This document shows positions 44,658-54,057 of a DNA stretch of 64,000 nucleotides, piece by piece (within the stretch, counting starts at the first letter, position 1; every line of letters starts with the position of its first letter). The stretch is from contig CAVVDR010000009.1 in assembly GCA_963746955.1 (NCBI GenBank), forward strand, positions 310,001 to 374,000, in the 5' to 3' direction. The notes below the pieces were generated by a model that was given only the letters and a program-made list of their open reading frames with translations, was not told the DNA's origin and did no database searches. This DNA comes from DASQBT01 sp963746955. Its GTDB lineage: Bacteria > Pseudomonadota > Gammaproteobacteria > Burkholderiales > Thiobacillaceae. The translations under genes and the position numbers were made by a program.

Positions 44658-45290
44658 GCCACAGCGCTAAAATTCAGTCTCCTCAATACCGGAGATCTGA
44701 GTGAAGCGCAAGCTGCCCACGCGCCATTTACATCCGGCCGTTGCCTGCCTCATGTGCCGGACATGATTTATGGTCACTAGTGTGAATCGAGGCAGGGGCG
44801 AGGCTTTCCGGACCAGGTGAAGTCGCACTTTCTGCTTGTTTGGGCGCCGGCCCTCCCTCTGCAGTCACTTCCGGACCCGCACCGAGACGGCTGGTCGCAG
44901 ATAGCAGATACATGGAGGGCCTCAAAAAAAGACCGGGTGGGATTACCACCCGGTCAACCGGAGGAGACGACTGGAGGATCGCCTCATTGCGGAGAACACA
45001 GTGTCTAGATCAGTGCCACAACCAAGGCGGCCCGCATGGGTTGCTTTCGTTTAGTATCTTGGCAACCAGCCGCGGCCGGCAGCCCTTATACCCGTCCCAA
45101 ATATCATGCCTTCGTTCCGTTCATCCTCACTCCGAAGCCGGTGTGGCATATTCGGATCAGTGCTAAGGCTAGCCGGGTATATTCTTTGTATCTATATGCC
45201 AAAAGTTATAGGTACCCCTGGTCCTGCACCTGTCACAATGACGAACGCATAAAGACTCTCGTTTTGCATCAAAGGCTTGGCGATGACCCG
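44658..45290. other. Gap (633 bp) with an orphan terminator and no supported protein gene
   Basis: No open frame has a recognisable product. The most notable feature is the intrinsic terminator at 44924-44955 on the minus strand. A GGAGGAGACGACTGGAGG purine-rich stretch at 44961-44978 looks like an RBS on the plus strand but no long frame follows. The region just before 45291 should hold the response-regulator promoter; TATATT-like elements occur at 45178-45195. Confidence 0.5.
44924..44955 (-). terminator. Strong intrinsic terminator with no assigned gene
   Basis: On the minus strand, a perfect 10-bp stem (GACCGGGTGG / CCACCCGGTC, five-base loop) is followed directly by seven T. It would end a minus-strand transcript begun somewhere between about 44960 and 45290, where no protein gene is seen, so a small RNA or very small peptide gene is possible. 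On the plus strand no T-run follows. Confidence 0.85.
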
Positions 45291-45950
45291 ATGAAAATAC
45301 TGCTTGCCGATGATCACCCGCTGTTCCGTGAAGGAGTCAAGCAAGTGCTCTGCCAATTGGGGGAGCAAACCACGATCGTGGATGCGCACGACTACCCGAG
45401 CCTGTTTGTGCAGGCCCGAATCAATCCGGACCTGGATTTGGCCCTGATTGATCTGAACATGCCGGGCTTGCCGGGCCACCAAGGCATTCGTCAATTTCGC
45501 CACCGCTTCCCGGACGTGCCTCTGGTCATTCTTTCCGCCTCCGAATCCCTCCAGGACATGGAACAGTCCCTAAACGCCGGGGCCCTGGGTTACGTCCTGA
45601 AAACCTCACCGAGTTCTGTGATCGTCCATGCTTTGCAACGGGTGCTGTCGGGAGGCATTTATGTACCGGATCCCTGCAACGAAACAGGAACTGGAACCAG
45701 ACTGCAACGCGCTCCATCTGCTTCCCGACCTGATGTGACGCTGACCACACGTCAGAGGGAGGTGCTGCGCGGTCTGTTGCAAGGCCTGCCCAACAAGTCA
45801 ATCGCGCGCAGGCTCGAACTGACCGAAGGAACGGTAAAGATACATGTGGCTGCCATTTTTCGCGCCTTGGATGTCAACAATCGGACCGAAGCGGTAATCG
45901 CCGCCCGCCAGTTCGGCCTTGATGCGGACCATTCGAAATTCGGTTCCTGA
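45291..45950 (+). CDS. LuxR/NarL-family response regulator
   Basis: 219 residues from ATG 45291. Receiver domain 1-120 with acidic pocket LLADDHP and phospho-acceptor D54 in LALIDLNMPGLPG; C-terminal LuxR-type HTH (about 150-210: TLTTRQREVLRGLLQGLPNKSIARRLELTEGTVKIHVAAIFRAL). Five bases ahead of the hybrid kinase, so they probably form one phosphorelay. Output genes are unknown. Confidence 0.95.
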   Translation: MKILLADDHPLFREGVKQVLCQLGEQTTIVDAHDYPSLFVQARINPDLDLALIDLNMPGLPGHQGIRQFRHRFPDVPLVILSASESLQDMEQSLNAGALGYVLKTSPSSVIVHALQRVLSGGIYVPDPCNETGTGTRLQRAPSASRPDVTLTTRQREVLRGLLQGLPNKSIARRLELTEGTVKIHVAAIFRALDVNNRTEAVIAARQFGLDADHSKFGS

Positions 45951-45955
45951 GCATC

Positions 45956-47932
45956 GTGCCGCAACTGTCGCGCACTCGCTTCAACCGTCTGGCAGTTTTC
46001 TGCAAACTGAGTGCAGGGGACGCCGGGATACGCACCCGCATTCTCTTTATTGCAATTCTTCCGTCCATGCTGATCGCGGCCGCCCTGACCGTGTATTTCA
46101 CTCACCAGAGCATGTTGGAAGCCCAGCAGGAACTGGACGGCCGGGCGCTGCATGCAGTTCGGATACTGGCGGCGTCGGCTCAGTATGCCCTGGTCAGCGG
46201 AAATCACGAGTTGCTCAATGAAATCGTCCACCAGGAATTCAGGCAGGAGCCTCTAACGTACGCGGGAATTTTTGACGCCCACGGCCCCTTGCAGGCACAG
46301 ACTGGCAGGCTGCCGCAGACACCATCCAGACTGATCGCACGCTTGACGGACCATCAAGCCCATCTGCTCGATGGCGTTCTGTATCGGGCAGAGCCGATCA
46401 GGCTTCCCACCGTGCCCGACCCCAACGATTTCAGCATTGTTGCCGTCCCTGCCGCTGCCGCGTCTCTTCTGGGCCATGCCATGGTCGGAGTCAGCACCCA
46501 GCCCATTGCCGCACAGAAGAACGCGCTCCTGCTGTCGGCCGGACTCCTGCTGCTGGCTGCTCTGGCAGTAACCGCCGTCGTTGCCTGGCGGCTATCGAAC
46601 CGACTTACCGGTCAGGTCCAGTCCATTTCCAATGCAGTGCGGCGCATTGCCCAAGGCGAGCTCAGGGTGCGGGTAACGGAAGATACCGGTGGAGAGGTTG
46701 GCCAGCTTGAACGCGGCATTAACCGCATGGCTCAGGCCCTCTCCGAACATCAATCTCGGCTGGAAGACAGGGTCATCGAAGCCACTGCGAAGTTGGCCGC
46801 TCAAAAGGACCAGGCGGAACGGGCCAACATCGCAAAATCCAAGTTCTTCGCTGCCGCCAGCCACGATTTACGCCAACCCCTGCATGCCTTGGTGTTGTTT
46901 GTCGGCGCCTTGAAGGCGCGTATCCATTCTCCCGATCTCCGCACCTTGGTTGACCAAGTAGAGGCTTCGGTGGACGCCATGGAAATGCTGTTCAATTCGC
47001 TGCTGGACATTTCCCGCCTGGATGCAGGCGTTATCGAAGTCCACTCCGAGCACTTTCCGGTTGCCTGCCTGATGGAGAGGCTGAAGAAGCAGTTTGTCCC
47101 GCAGGCGCTGGCAAAAGGGCTGATGCTCAGGGTTCACCCGTGCGAATGGACCATATACAGCGACCCTCTGCTGCTGGAACGCGTTCTTCTGAACCTGGTG
47201 ACCAACGCCATTCGCTATACGGACCGCGGGGGAATCCTGGTGGGTTGCCGCCGGCGCGGGAAGAATTTGCTGATCCAGGTCTGGGACAGCGGCCAAGGCA
47301 TACCGGAACAGCAAAAGGAAACCGTATTCCAGGAATTTGTCCAACTCGGCAACCCTGAACGCGACCGCAGCAAAGGGCTCGGCTTGGGACTCGCCATCGT
47401 GTCGCGTCTGGCCAAGCTGCTCGACAGCCCCATCACGCTGCAATCCCGTATTGGCCGCGGCTCGGTATTTGCCATTCAGGTTCCCCTCGGCTCAGCCCTC
47501 CTGGCAGAAAGCGCCCGCCACCAATCGGTGCAAACCGATACTTTGAGCATCAATCTGGCCGTCCTCATTGATGATGAGGATACCAATTTGCGGGCTATGG
47601 AAGAATTGTTCGACAGTTGGAAGATCGATCTTGTCGCAAGCAGGACAGCGGCAGAGGCAATGAAGGTATTGGACGAGACCGGGCTGAAACCGGATGTGGT
47701 GATTTCCGATTACCGCCTGCCCGGCGAGACGAACGGCGTCAAGGTAATTGAAGCCTTTCGCTCCCGTTATGGCGCCGACCTGCCCGTCGTCATCCTGACC
47801 GGAGATACCGCGCCGGAAAGCATCCAGACCTTGAACCAGGCCGGCCTTGTTGTCCTGCATAAACCCCTGCGCCCCGCACGACTGCGCTCGCTGCTCACCC
47901 ACTTGGGCCAGAACGGGGTCGACCGAACCTAG
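45956..47932 (+). CDS. Hybrid sensor histidine kinase with C-terminal receiver
   Basis: 658 residues from a GTG start. Two membrane helices (about 23-45 and 185-208) frame a ~140-residue periplasmic sensor. Then HAMP (about 209-262), a HisKA domain with H303 in AAASHDLRQPLHAL, an HATPase domain (LLNLVTNAIRYTDRGGILV, KGLGLGLAIVSRLAKLL) and a receiver with D585 in VVISDYRLPGETNG. The SHDLRQP H-box is the type seen in kinases related to NahK/ErcS or virulence and alcohol-oxidation regulators. The stimulus cannot be read. Confidence 0.93.
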   Translation: MPQLSRTRFNRLAVFCKLSAGDAGIRTRILFIAILPSMLIAAALTVYFTHQSMLEAQQELDGRALHAVRILAASAQYALVSGNHELLNEIVHQEFRQEPLTYAGIFDAHGPLQAQTGRLPQTPSRLIARLTDHQAHLLDGVLYRAEPIRLPTVPDPNDFSIVAVPAAAASLLGHAMVGVSTQPIAAQKNALLLSAGLLLLAALAVTAVVAWRLSNRLTGQVQSISNAVRRIAQGELRVRVTEDTGGEVGQLERGINRMAQALSEHQSRLEDRVIEATAKLAAQKDQAERANIAKSKFFAAASHDLRQPLHALVLFVGALKARIHSPDLRTLVDQVEASVDAMEMLFNSLLDISRLDAGVIEVHSEHFPVACLMERLKKQFVPQALAKGLMLRVHPCEWTIYSDPLLLERVLLNLVTNAIRYTDRGGILVGCRRRGKNLLIQVWDSGQGIPEQQKETVFQEFVQLGNPERDRSKGLGLGLAIVSRLAKLLDSPITLQSRIGRGSVFAIQVPLGSALLAESARHQSVQTDTLSINLAVLIDDEDTNLRAMEELFDSWKIDLVASRTAAEAMKVLDETGLKPDVVISDYRLPGETNGVKVIEAFRSRYGADLPVVILTGDTAPESIQTLNQAGLVVLHKPLRPARLRSLLTHLGQNGVDRT

Positions 47933-48017
47933 ATCCGTCACCGATCCGCGGGGTCGGCGTGATTTCGATATGCGCGAGCCACAACCGTATAATTTCGGTT
48001 TTAGCTCCTTCCGCCCC

Positions 48018-49361
48018 ATGCACATCCACATTCTCGGCATCAGCGGCACCTTCATGGGTGGCATGGCAGCCATCGCCATGCAAGCGGGCCATAGGGTGAC
48101 TGGATGTGACGCCCAGGTCTATCCGCCGATGTCCGATCAGTTGCGTGCTCTGGGAATAGACCTGATCGAGGGCTACAGCCGGGATCAGGCCCGCATCGGC
48201 GCGGACATCTTCGTAATCGGCAATGTGGTCACCCGCGGCAAACAACCCCTGATGGAAGAGATCCTCAATCGCAAACTCAACTATACGTCCGGCCCCCAAT
48301 GGCTGGCGGAAAACGTGCTCAGGGACAAATGGCCTCTGGCGGTAGCCGGCACCCACGGAAAGACCACGACCGCGGCCATGCTGGCCTGGATACTCGAAGA
48401 TGCCGGCCTGAATCCAGGTTTTCTGATTGGCGGCATTCCCCAGAATTTCGGGATCTCGGCGCGACTTACCGAATCAGCCTTTTTTGTCATCGAGGCGGAC
48501 GAATACGATACCGCCTTCTTCGACAAGCGCTCAAAGTTTGTCCACTACCGGCCACGGACCGTGTTACTGAACAACCTCGAATATGACCACGCAGATATTT
48601 TCCCCGACCTGGCAGCCATCGAAACCCAGTTCCACCACTTGGTGCGCACGGTACCCAGCGAGGGACTGATCGTCGCGAACAGCCGGGACCCGAATCTGAA
48701 GCGCGTCATCGAGCGAGGCTGCTGGACCCCGATGGAATGGTTTGGCGCCCCTCCGGATTGGACGGCGGAAGGGGACGAATCCAGCTTCCGGGTTGGCTTC
48801 AGGGACGAAAATCTGGGTCAGGTTGACTGGGGCCTGCTCGGGGACCACAACAGGATGAATGCGCTTGGTGCGATCGCAAGCGCGCGGCACGCCGGCGTCA
48901 CGCCGAGTGTGTCGTGCAAGGCCCTTTCGCGGTTTCAGAATGTCAAGCGACGCATGGAGGTACGGGGAACGGTAAATGGAATTACGGTTTATGATGATTT
49001 CGCGCACCACCCCACCGCCATCGAGACTACGTTGAGCGGTCTCCGCACCAAGGTGGGGACCGCGCGCATTCTGGCCGTGCTCGAGCCGCGCTCGAACACC
49101 ATGAAGCAGGGCACCATGAAGGCACAGCTTCCTGCCAGTCTCGAGCAGGCAGACAAGACTTTCTGCTTTGGCGCCAACCTGGGATGGGATGCAAATGAGG
49201 TCTTTGCTTCCATGAATGGCCGTGCCGAGGTGCAAACCGATCTCGATGCCCTGGTCGGCTCCATCGTCCAGCAGGCCCGCCCGGGAGACCATATTCTGGT
49301 GATGAGCAACGGGGACTTCGGCGCCATACACGAGAAACTCCTGGACCGGCTGGCGCAATGA
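48018..49361 (+). CDS. mpl: Mpl, UDP-MurNAc:L-Ala-gamma-D-Glu-meso-DAP ligase
   Basis: 447 residues from ATG 48018. Mur-ligase family member that recycles murein tripeptide onto UDP-MurNAc. ATP loop VAGTHGKTTTAAMLAW, central FFVIEADEYDTAFFDKRSKFVHY and the C-terminal FAHHPTAIETTLSGLR and LEPRSNTMKQG motifs are those of Mpl. Pairs functionally with the AmpG-like permease at 26 kb. Overlaps the next gene by four bases. Confidence 0.97.
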   Translation: MHIHILGISGTFMGGMAAIAMQAGHRVTGCDAQVYPPMSDQLRALGIDLIEGYSRDQARIGADIFVIGNVVTRGKQPLMEEILNRKLNYTSGPQWLAENVLRDKWPLAVAGTHGKTTTAAMLAWILEDAGLNPGFLIGGIPQNFGISARLTESAFFVIEADEYDTAFFDKRSKFVHYRPRTVLLNNLEYDHADIFPDLAAIETQFHHLVRTVPSEGLIVANSRDPNLKRVIERGCWTPMEWFGAPPDWTAEGDESSFRVGFRDENLGQVDWGLLGDHNRMNALGAIASARHAGVTPSVSCKALSRFQNVKRRMEVRGTVNGITVYDDFAHHPTAIETTLSGLRTKVGTARILAVLEPRSNTMKQGTMKAQLPASLEQADKTFCFGANLGWDANEVFASMNGRAEVQTDLDALVGSIVQQARPGDHILVMSNGDFGAIHEKLLDRLAQ

Positions 49362-49915
49362 TTCTCTATATCCACGGCTTCAACTCGTCCTCCCGCTCCA
49401 GCAAGGCTCAGCAGCTTCTGGGGTGGCTCAAGGCGCAAGGCCGGGAAGATGAATTCGCCTGCCCGGATCTGCCTCATCAACCATCCAAGGCCGTTGCGTT
49501 GCTGGAAGGGATGCTGGCCAGTTCGCGGAATCCGGTTCGCCTGATCGGATCGTCGTTAGGCGGGTTTTACGCCACGGTTCTGGTGGCAAGACATCCCTCG
49601 CTCAAAGCAGCACTCGTCAACCCCGCCGTGCATCCGCAGCTCCTGCTGAGGGACGCGCTGGGCCCCAACCGGAACTACTATACGGAAGAAACCTATGACT
49701 TTACCCAAAACCATCTCGACGACCTGGCCGGCTTCGATCAGCCCCAACCGGGACACGCAGAAAACCTGTTGCTGATGGTGGAAACCGGGGACAGCGTGCT
49801 GGACTACCGTGACGCGCTTAACTACTACCGCAACTCCCATCAAATCATCTTTCAGGGCGGCGATCACGGCTTTACGCGCTTTGTCGACCTTCTTCCCTGT
49901 ATTGATCGCTTCTAA
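49358..49915 (+). CDS. YqiA/YcfP-family alpha/beta-hydrolase
   Basis: 185 residues. Starts MILYIHGFNSSSRSSKAQ, with nucleophile serine in LIGSSLGGFYAT and terminal histidine in GGDHGFTRF. YqiA-like esterases are cytoplasmic and poorly characterised. ATGA overlap with mpl. Confidence 0.93.
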   Translation: MILYIHGFNSSSRSSKAQQLLGWLKAQGREDEFACPDLPHQPSKAVALLEGMLASSRNPVRLIGSSLGGFYATVLVARHPSLKAALVNPAVHPQLLLRDALGPNRNYYTEETYDFTQNHLDDLAGFDQPQPGHAENLLLMVETGDSVLDYRDALNYYRNSHQIIFQGGDHGFTRFVDLLPCIDRF

Positions 49916-49998
49916 TTTGCACAAAGTACGGAAAGGCCGGAGAGAAGACCGGGAACAGCATTTTCAGGGTTCTCTGCTTCCTCTGTGTTAAAGAGATC

Positions 49999-51879
49999 AT
50001 GTTTGTATTGTACGAAGAAGATGGTCAGTTCAAGACCGGCCGCATCATGCAGGAAAACGATGCCACCCTGCAGGTGGAATCGGCCACCGGCAAGCGCATC
50101 AAACTCAAGACCGACAAGGTAGCGCTGCGCTTTGAAGCGCCCGGCCCGCAGGAGCTTCAGCAGCAGGCCAACGCAATCCGCGATGAAGCCGACCCGGACT
50201 TCCTCTGGGAAGCCGCCGGCTCCAATGAGTTCGACTACCAAACGCTGGCGCGCGAGTATTTCGGCCACCCTCCCGGGCCAGTTGAATCAGCCGGTATTCT
50301 CTTGCGACTGCACGAGTCGCCCATGTATTTCTACAAGAAAGGCAAGGGCCGTTACAAGCCGGCTCCCGCCGAAGCGCTGGCCGCCGCCAAGGCGGGGCTG
50401 GAGCGCAAACAGCGGGACGCGGAGCAAATCGCCCGCTGGGTCGCCGAGTTGCTCCAGTTTCGCCTGCCTGACGCGCTGGCCCATCTCATACCGCGCATCG
50501 CGCTGAAGCCGGACAGGAATACGCTTGAATACAAGGCCTTTGACAACGCCTGCAAGCAGGCTGGATTGTCGCCGGTGCAATTGCTGGACCGCTGCGGCGC
50601 TATCCCTGACCGGGAAGCATTTCACATGCAGGCCTTCCTGCTCGAACATTTCCCCAGGGGAATCGAATTCCCTGCCATCCACGAGCCCATGGACCCGCCC
50701 GACCTGCCCCTCGCAGACGTAGCTGCGTTTTCCATGGACGATGCGGCGACCACGGAAATCGACGACGCGTTTTCCGTCGTGTTTCAGCCTGATGGAACGA
50801 TACGGGTGGGCATCCATATTGCCTGCCCCGCCTTGGGCATCGCGCCCAACTCCCAGTTGGACAACCTCGCACGGGACCGGCTGTCCACCGTCTACTATCC
50901 TGGCAGCAAGATCACCATGCTGCCGGATTCGTTCATTCACCACTACACCCTGGGAGAACAACGGGATTGCCCGGCCCTGTCGCTTTACTTGACCGTGGCC
51001 TCGGATTTCCGCATTACCGGTTCCGAGACTCGACTGGAAGAAGTGCGCATTTCGGCCAACCTGCGCCACGAAAGCCTGGACGCGCAATTCAACGAAGACA
51101 CCATTGGCATTGCCGGCCCAGATTATCCGTACCGTCGGCAATTGGAATGGCTGTGGGGCTTCGCCGCCAGCCTTGAAGCGGTCAGGGGCGCCGCCACTCA
51201 GACCAATCGGGTGGATTACAACTTCAAGATCGAGGGCGGCCGCATCCTGATCGAGCCACGACGCCGCGGCAGCCCGATTGACAAGGTGGTGTCCGAACTG
51301 ATGATCCTGACCAACGCGACCTGGGGAAGCTGGCTGGCGGAACACCACATCCCCGGCATCTACCGCAACCAGAGCCAGGGCAAGACCCGCATGGCGACCC
51401 AGCCCGGCCCCCATCAGGGCTTGGGAGTGGAAAACTATGCCTGGTCCTCCTCGCCCCTGCGCCGCTATGTCGATCTGGTCAACCAGCGCCAGTTGCTCAG
51501 CCTGGTTCGGGAAGAAGCCCCGGTCTACCCGCCGCGCAGCGAATTGCTGTTTTCCACGGTGAGGGATTTTGAGCTGGCCTATGACGCCTATGCCGAGTTT
51601 CAGCGAAAAATGGAGCGCTACTGGTGCCTGCGCTGGCTCGCGCAGGAACAACGCACGGAAATGACCGCCAAAGTCATTCGGGACGATCTGGTGCGGTTCG
51701 ACGAAATTCCTTTCATCACACGGGTGGCCGGTCTGCCGCCCCTGGAGCCCGGATCCGCCCTGCGACTGGCCATTGCCGAGCGGGATGAGCTGGCGGTGGA
51801 ACTTCGCGCCGAATTGAGAGAAATCCTGCCTGCCCCTGACGCATCAAGCGAGGATTCCGTAGAATCCATGGCTACGTAA
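49999..51879 (+). CDS. RNase II/RNB-domain exoribonuclease
   Basis: 626 residues. An N-terminal OB/SH3-like segment (MFVLYEEDGQFKTGRIMQEND), then an RNB catalytic domain with metal-binding SMDDAATTEIDDAFSV and the typical DRLSTVYYPGSKITMLP and YAWSSSPLRRYVDLVNQRQL motifs. It lacks an obvious long C-terminal S1/basic tail, so it is closer to short RNase II-like proteins than RNase R. Degrades RNA 3' to 5'. Confidence 0.93.
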   Translation: MFVLYEEDGQFKTGRIMQENDATLQVESATGKRIKLKTDKVALRFEAPGPQELQQQANAIRDEADPDFLWEAAGSNEFDYQTLAREYFGHPPGPVESAGILLRLHESPMYFYKKGKGRYKPAPAEALAAAKAGLERKQRDAEQIARWVAELLQFRLPDALAHLIPRIALKPDRNTLEYKAFDNACKQAGLSPVQLLDRCGAIPDREAFHMQAFLLEHFPRGIEFPAIHEPMDPPDLPLADVAAFSMDDAATTEIDDAFSVVFQPDGTIRVGIHIACPALGIAPNSQLDNLARDRLSTVYYPGSKITMLPDSFIHHYTLGEQRDCPALSLYLTVASDFRITGSETRLEEVRISANLRHESLDAQFNEDTIGIAGPDYPYRRQLEWLWGFAASLEAVRGAATQTNRVDYNFKIEGGRILIEPRRRGSPIDKVVSELMILTNATWGSWLAEHHIPGIYRNQSQGKTRMATQPGPHQGLGVENYAWSSSPLRRYVDLVNQRQLLSLVREEAPVYPPRSELLFSTVRDFELAYDAYAEFQRKMERYWCLRWLAQEQRTEMTAKVIRDDLVRFDEIPFITRVAGLPPLEPGSALRLAIAERDELAVELRAELREILPAPDASSEDSVESMAT

Positions 51880-51892
51880 TATCTGCCAAATC

Positions 51893-52795
51893 GTGGCCCA
51901 AGCCCCTCCTTCCCTTGCCCTTTCGACCCCGTCTGAACAGGGCACCCGTATGGCCTTTGCCCTCATGGCCTCGGTCACTCTGCACGCCGTCCTGCTGGGC
52001 ACTCAACTGGTCAAGGTCAATCCGCGCCTGTTTGAGGACTACAACCAGCCGGTGGAAGTCGTGCTGGTCAACGCCAAGAGCATGGAAGTTCCACTTAAGC
52101 CGGACGCTTTGGCACAAGCCAATCTGGCGGGCGGGGGCAACACGGAGGAGGATCGGCGCGCCAAGAGCCCTCTGCCGGTCACCCCGGAGGAGGAAACGGG
52201 CGGCCAGGAAGCTGCCCTGCAGGCCCGCGTTCAGCGGCTCGAAGAACAGGCCAGACAACTATTTACCCAAATCAAAAGCACCTCATCGGTCCAGACCACG
52301 CGGCAGAGCGCACTCCAGCAGGAACCCGCCGAACCCACGCCCACTTCATCCGAATTGTTGGCGCAGGGCGCGGATATGGCCAAACTGGAGGCACGCATAT
52401 CGCGCCAATGGGACGAGTACCAGCGCCGTCCCCGACGCGCCTTCATCGGCGCAAACACCAAGGAATATGCTTTTGCCCGCTATGTTGAGGACTGGGCCGC
52501 CAAGGTGGAACGCATCGGCAATCTAAACTACCCCGAAGCCGCGCGCCGCCAGGGCATCTACGGCAGCCTGAGACTGACTGTATCGCTCTACTCCGATGGA
52601 CGGGTGGAAAAGATCGCCATCGACCAGTCTTCCGGCTCGAAGATTCTCGACAGCGCGGCCATTCGCATTGTGGAAATGGGCGCGCCCTATGCCCACTTTC
52701 CCAAGGAAATGAGCGACAAGGTAGATATCTTGGGGATCACCCGAACCTGGACCTTTACCCGGTCCGATCAGCTCGGGACCATGGGCGCTGATTGA
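51893..52795 (+). CDS. TonB-family energy-transducing protein
   Basis: 300 residues from a GTG start. N-terminal membrane anchor (about 20-38), a long Pro/Glu/Gln-rich periplasmic spacer with a coiled-coil (LQARVQRLEEQARQLFTQI), and a C-terminal TonB fold (NLNYPEAARRQGIYGSLRLTVSLYSDGRVEKIAIDQSSGSKILDSAAIRIV). Probably transmits proton-motive force to outer-membrane receptors. No exbB/exbD nearby. Confidence 0.92.
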   Translation: MAQAPPSLALSTPSEQGTRMAFALMASVTLHAVLLGTQLVKVNPRLFEDYNQPVEVVLVNAKSMEVPLKPDALAQANLAGGGNTEEDRRAKSPLPVTPEEETGGQEAALQARVQRLEEQARQLFTQIKSTSSVQTTRQSALQQEPAEPTPTSSELLAQGADMAKLEARISRQWDEYQRRPRRAFIGANTKEYAFARYVEDWAAKVERIGNLNYPEAARRQGIYGSLRLTVSLYSDGRVEKIAIDQSSGSKILDSAAIRIVEMGAPYAHFPKEMSDKVDILGITRTWTFTRSDQLGTMGAD

Positions 52796-53081
52796 GGCCC
52801 GGTTTTCTTTCCGTCCCGGCACCCGCTCTGCCGCGCCAAATAGACGCCGGCCCAGGGGTCACTGAAAGAGCGCCTCGGCAGTTCATTTCGCCGGGCCGCC
52901 CCGGCGCAGAAACAAGCTGAAAGGTTTCTTGCGGCGTCGCGGGCCCTGTCTGCCGTCGTCGTCACCGCCCCTCATTTCGCCCAGCAGGCACGAGCATTGC
53001 TGAACTGTTCCCAGAAATAGAGATTCCCCCATGACGAGGTGGCGTGTTCCGTTCTAGGATTACTATTGTGAGGTACCGAAT

Positions 53082-53636
53082 ATGGATAGCGTAAATCTTA
53101 CCAATCACTTCCTGATCGCCATGCCCAGCATGGTCGACCCCAATTTTTCCGGTTCGCTCACCTATATATGTGACCATAGCGACCAGGGTGCCCTGGGCGT
53201 GGTAGTCAACCGGCCCACGGATCTCCACCTGTCCGTGCTGTTTGACCAAATCGGTCTGTCGCTGCCGGATAGCCTGGAGCAGATTGTCTATTTCGGCGGT
53301 CCGGTCCAGACCGAGCGGGGTTTCGTCCTGCATACCCCCAAGGGGTCTTACAGCTCCACGCTGGCGGTCAACAATAGTGTCAATCTCACAACATCAAAGG
53401 ACGTCCTGGAAGCTGTTTCCCAAGGCGCCGGCCCAAGCAAGTTCATGGTTTCCCTGGGTTATGCGGGCTGGGCCGCGGGACAGCTTGAAAATGAATTGGC
53501 GCAAAACGCCTGGCTGTCGGTTGCGGCCCGATCAGAGGTCATTTTCGACCTGGCCCCTGAAGACCGGCTGCCCGCCGCAATAAAACTTCTGGGGATCGAT
53601 CTTTCCAACCTGTCCGACACGGCGGGCCATGCCTGA
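53082..53636 (+). CDS. YqgE/AlgH family protein
   Basis: 184 residues with the UPF0301 pattern: LTNHFLIAMPSMVDPNFSGSLTYICDHSDQGALGVVVNRP and YFGGPVQTERGFVLHTPKG, SLGYAGWAAGQLENELAQNAWL. Function is not established (AlgH affects alginate production in Pseudomonas). It overlaps ruvX by eight bases, the usual arrangement. About 290 bases upstream hold no supported gene. Confidence 0.95.
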   Translation: MDSVNLTNHFLIAMPSMVDPNFSGSLTYICDHSDQGALGVVVNRPTDLHLSVLFDQIGLSLPDSLEQIVYFGGPVQTERGFVLHTPKGSYSSTLAVNNSVNLTTSKDVLEAVSQGAGPSKFMVSLGYAGWAAGQLENELAQNAWLSVAARSEVIFDLAPEDRLPAAIKLLGIDLSNLSDTAGHA

Positions 53637-54057
53637 AGGCGGAACCGTCCTTGCGTTTGATCTTGGCTTGAAACGAACCGGGGTTGCGGCAGGGGAACTG
53701 GGCATCGGGGTGGCCCATCCCCTCACGGTCATCCGCACCACATCTCCTGACGAGCGTTTCAATCACATCTCCCGGCTGATCCAGCAATGGCAGCCCGCCC
53801 TACTCGTCGTTGGTTTGCCACTGCACCCGGACGGCGCCGAGCACGACTTGACCCGCGCGGCGCGTAATTTTGCCGCCAAACTGGAAAACCGCTTTAAACT
53901 TCCCGTGTTTCTGGCTGACGAACGCTACACCAGCCATCTGGCTGAAGAAGATTTGCACGGAGCCGGAATCCACGGCAGGAAGAACCGTGAGCATCTGGAT
54001 GCCGTTGCCGCCCAATTGATATTGCAGGGATTTTTTGATGCCCGACACACTGCCTGA
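53629..54057 (+). CDS. ruvX: RuvX/YqgF, RNase H-fold resolvase-like protein
   Basis: 142 residues. RNase H-like core TVLAFDLGLKRTGVAAGELG, then LLVVGLPLHPDGAEHDLTRAARNFA and FLADERYTSHLAEEDL, and catalytic-region LDAVAAQLILQGFFD. Likely acts on rRNA 5' ends or Holliday junctions. Overlaps pyrR. Confidence 0.95.
   Translation: MPEGGTVLAFDLGLKRTGVAAGELGIGVAHPLTVIRTTSPDERFNHISRLIQQWQPALLVVGLPLHPDGAEHDLTRAARNFAAKLENRFKLPVFLADERYTSHLAEEDLHGAGIHGRKNREHLDAVAAQLILQGFFDARHTA

Noticed and set aside
44840..45166. 108-codon plus-strand frame in the gap before the response regulator
   Set aside because: Crosses the terminator hairpin, has no RBS and no homology-like pattern; noncoding is more likely.
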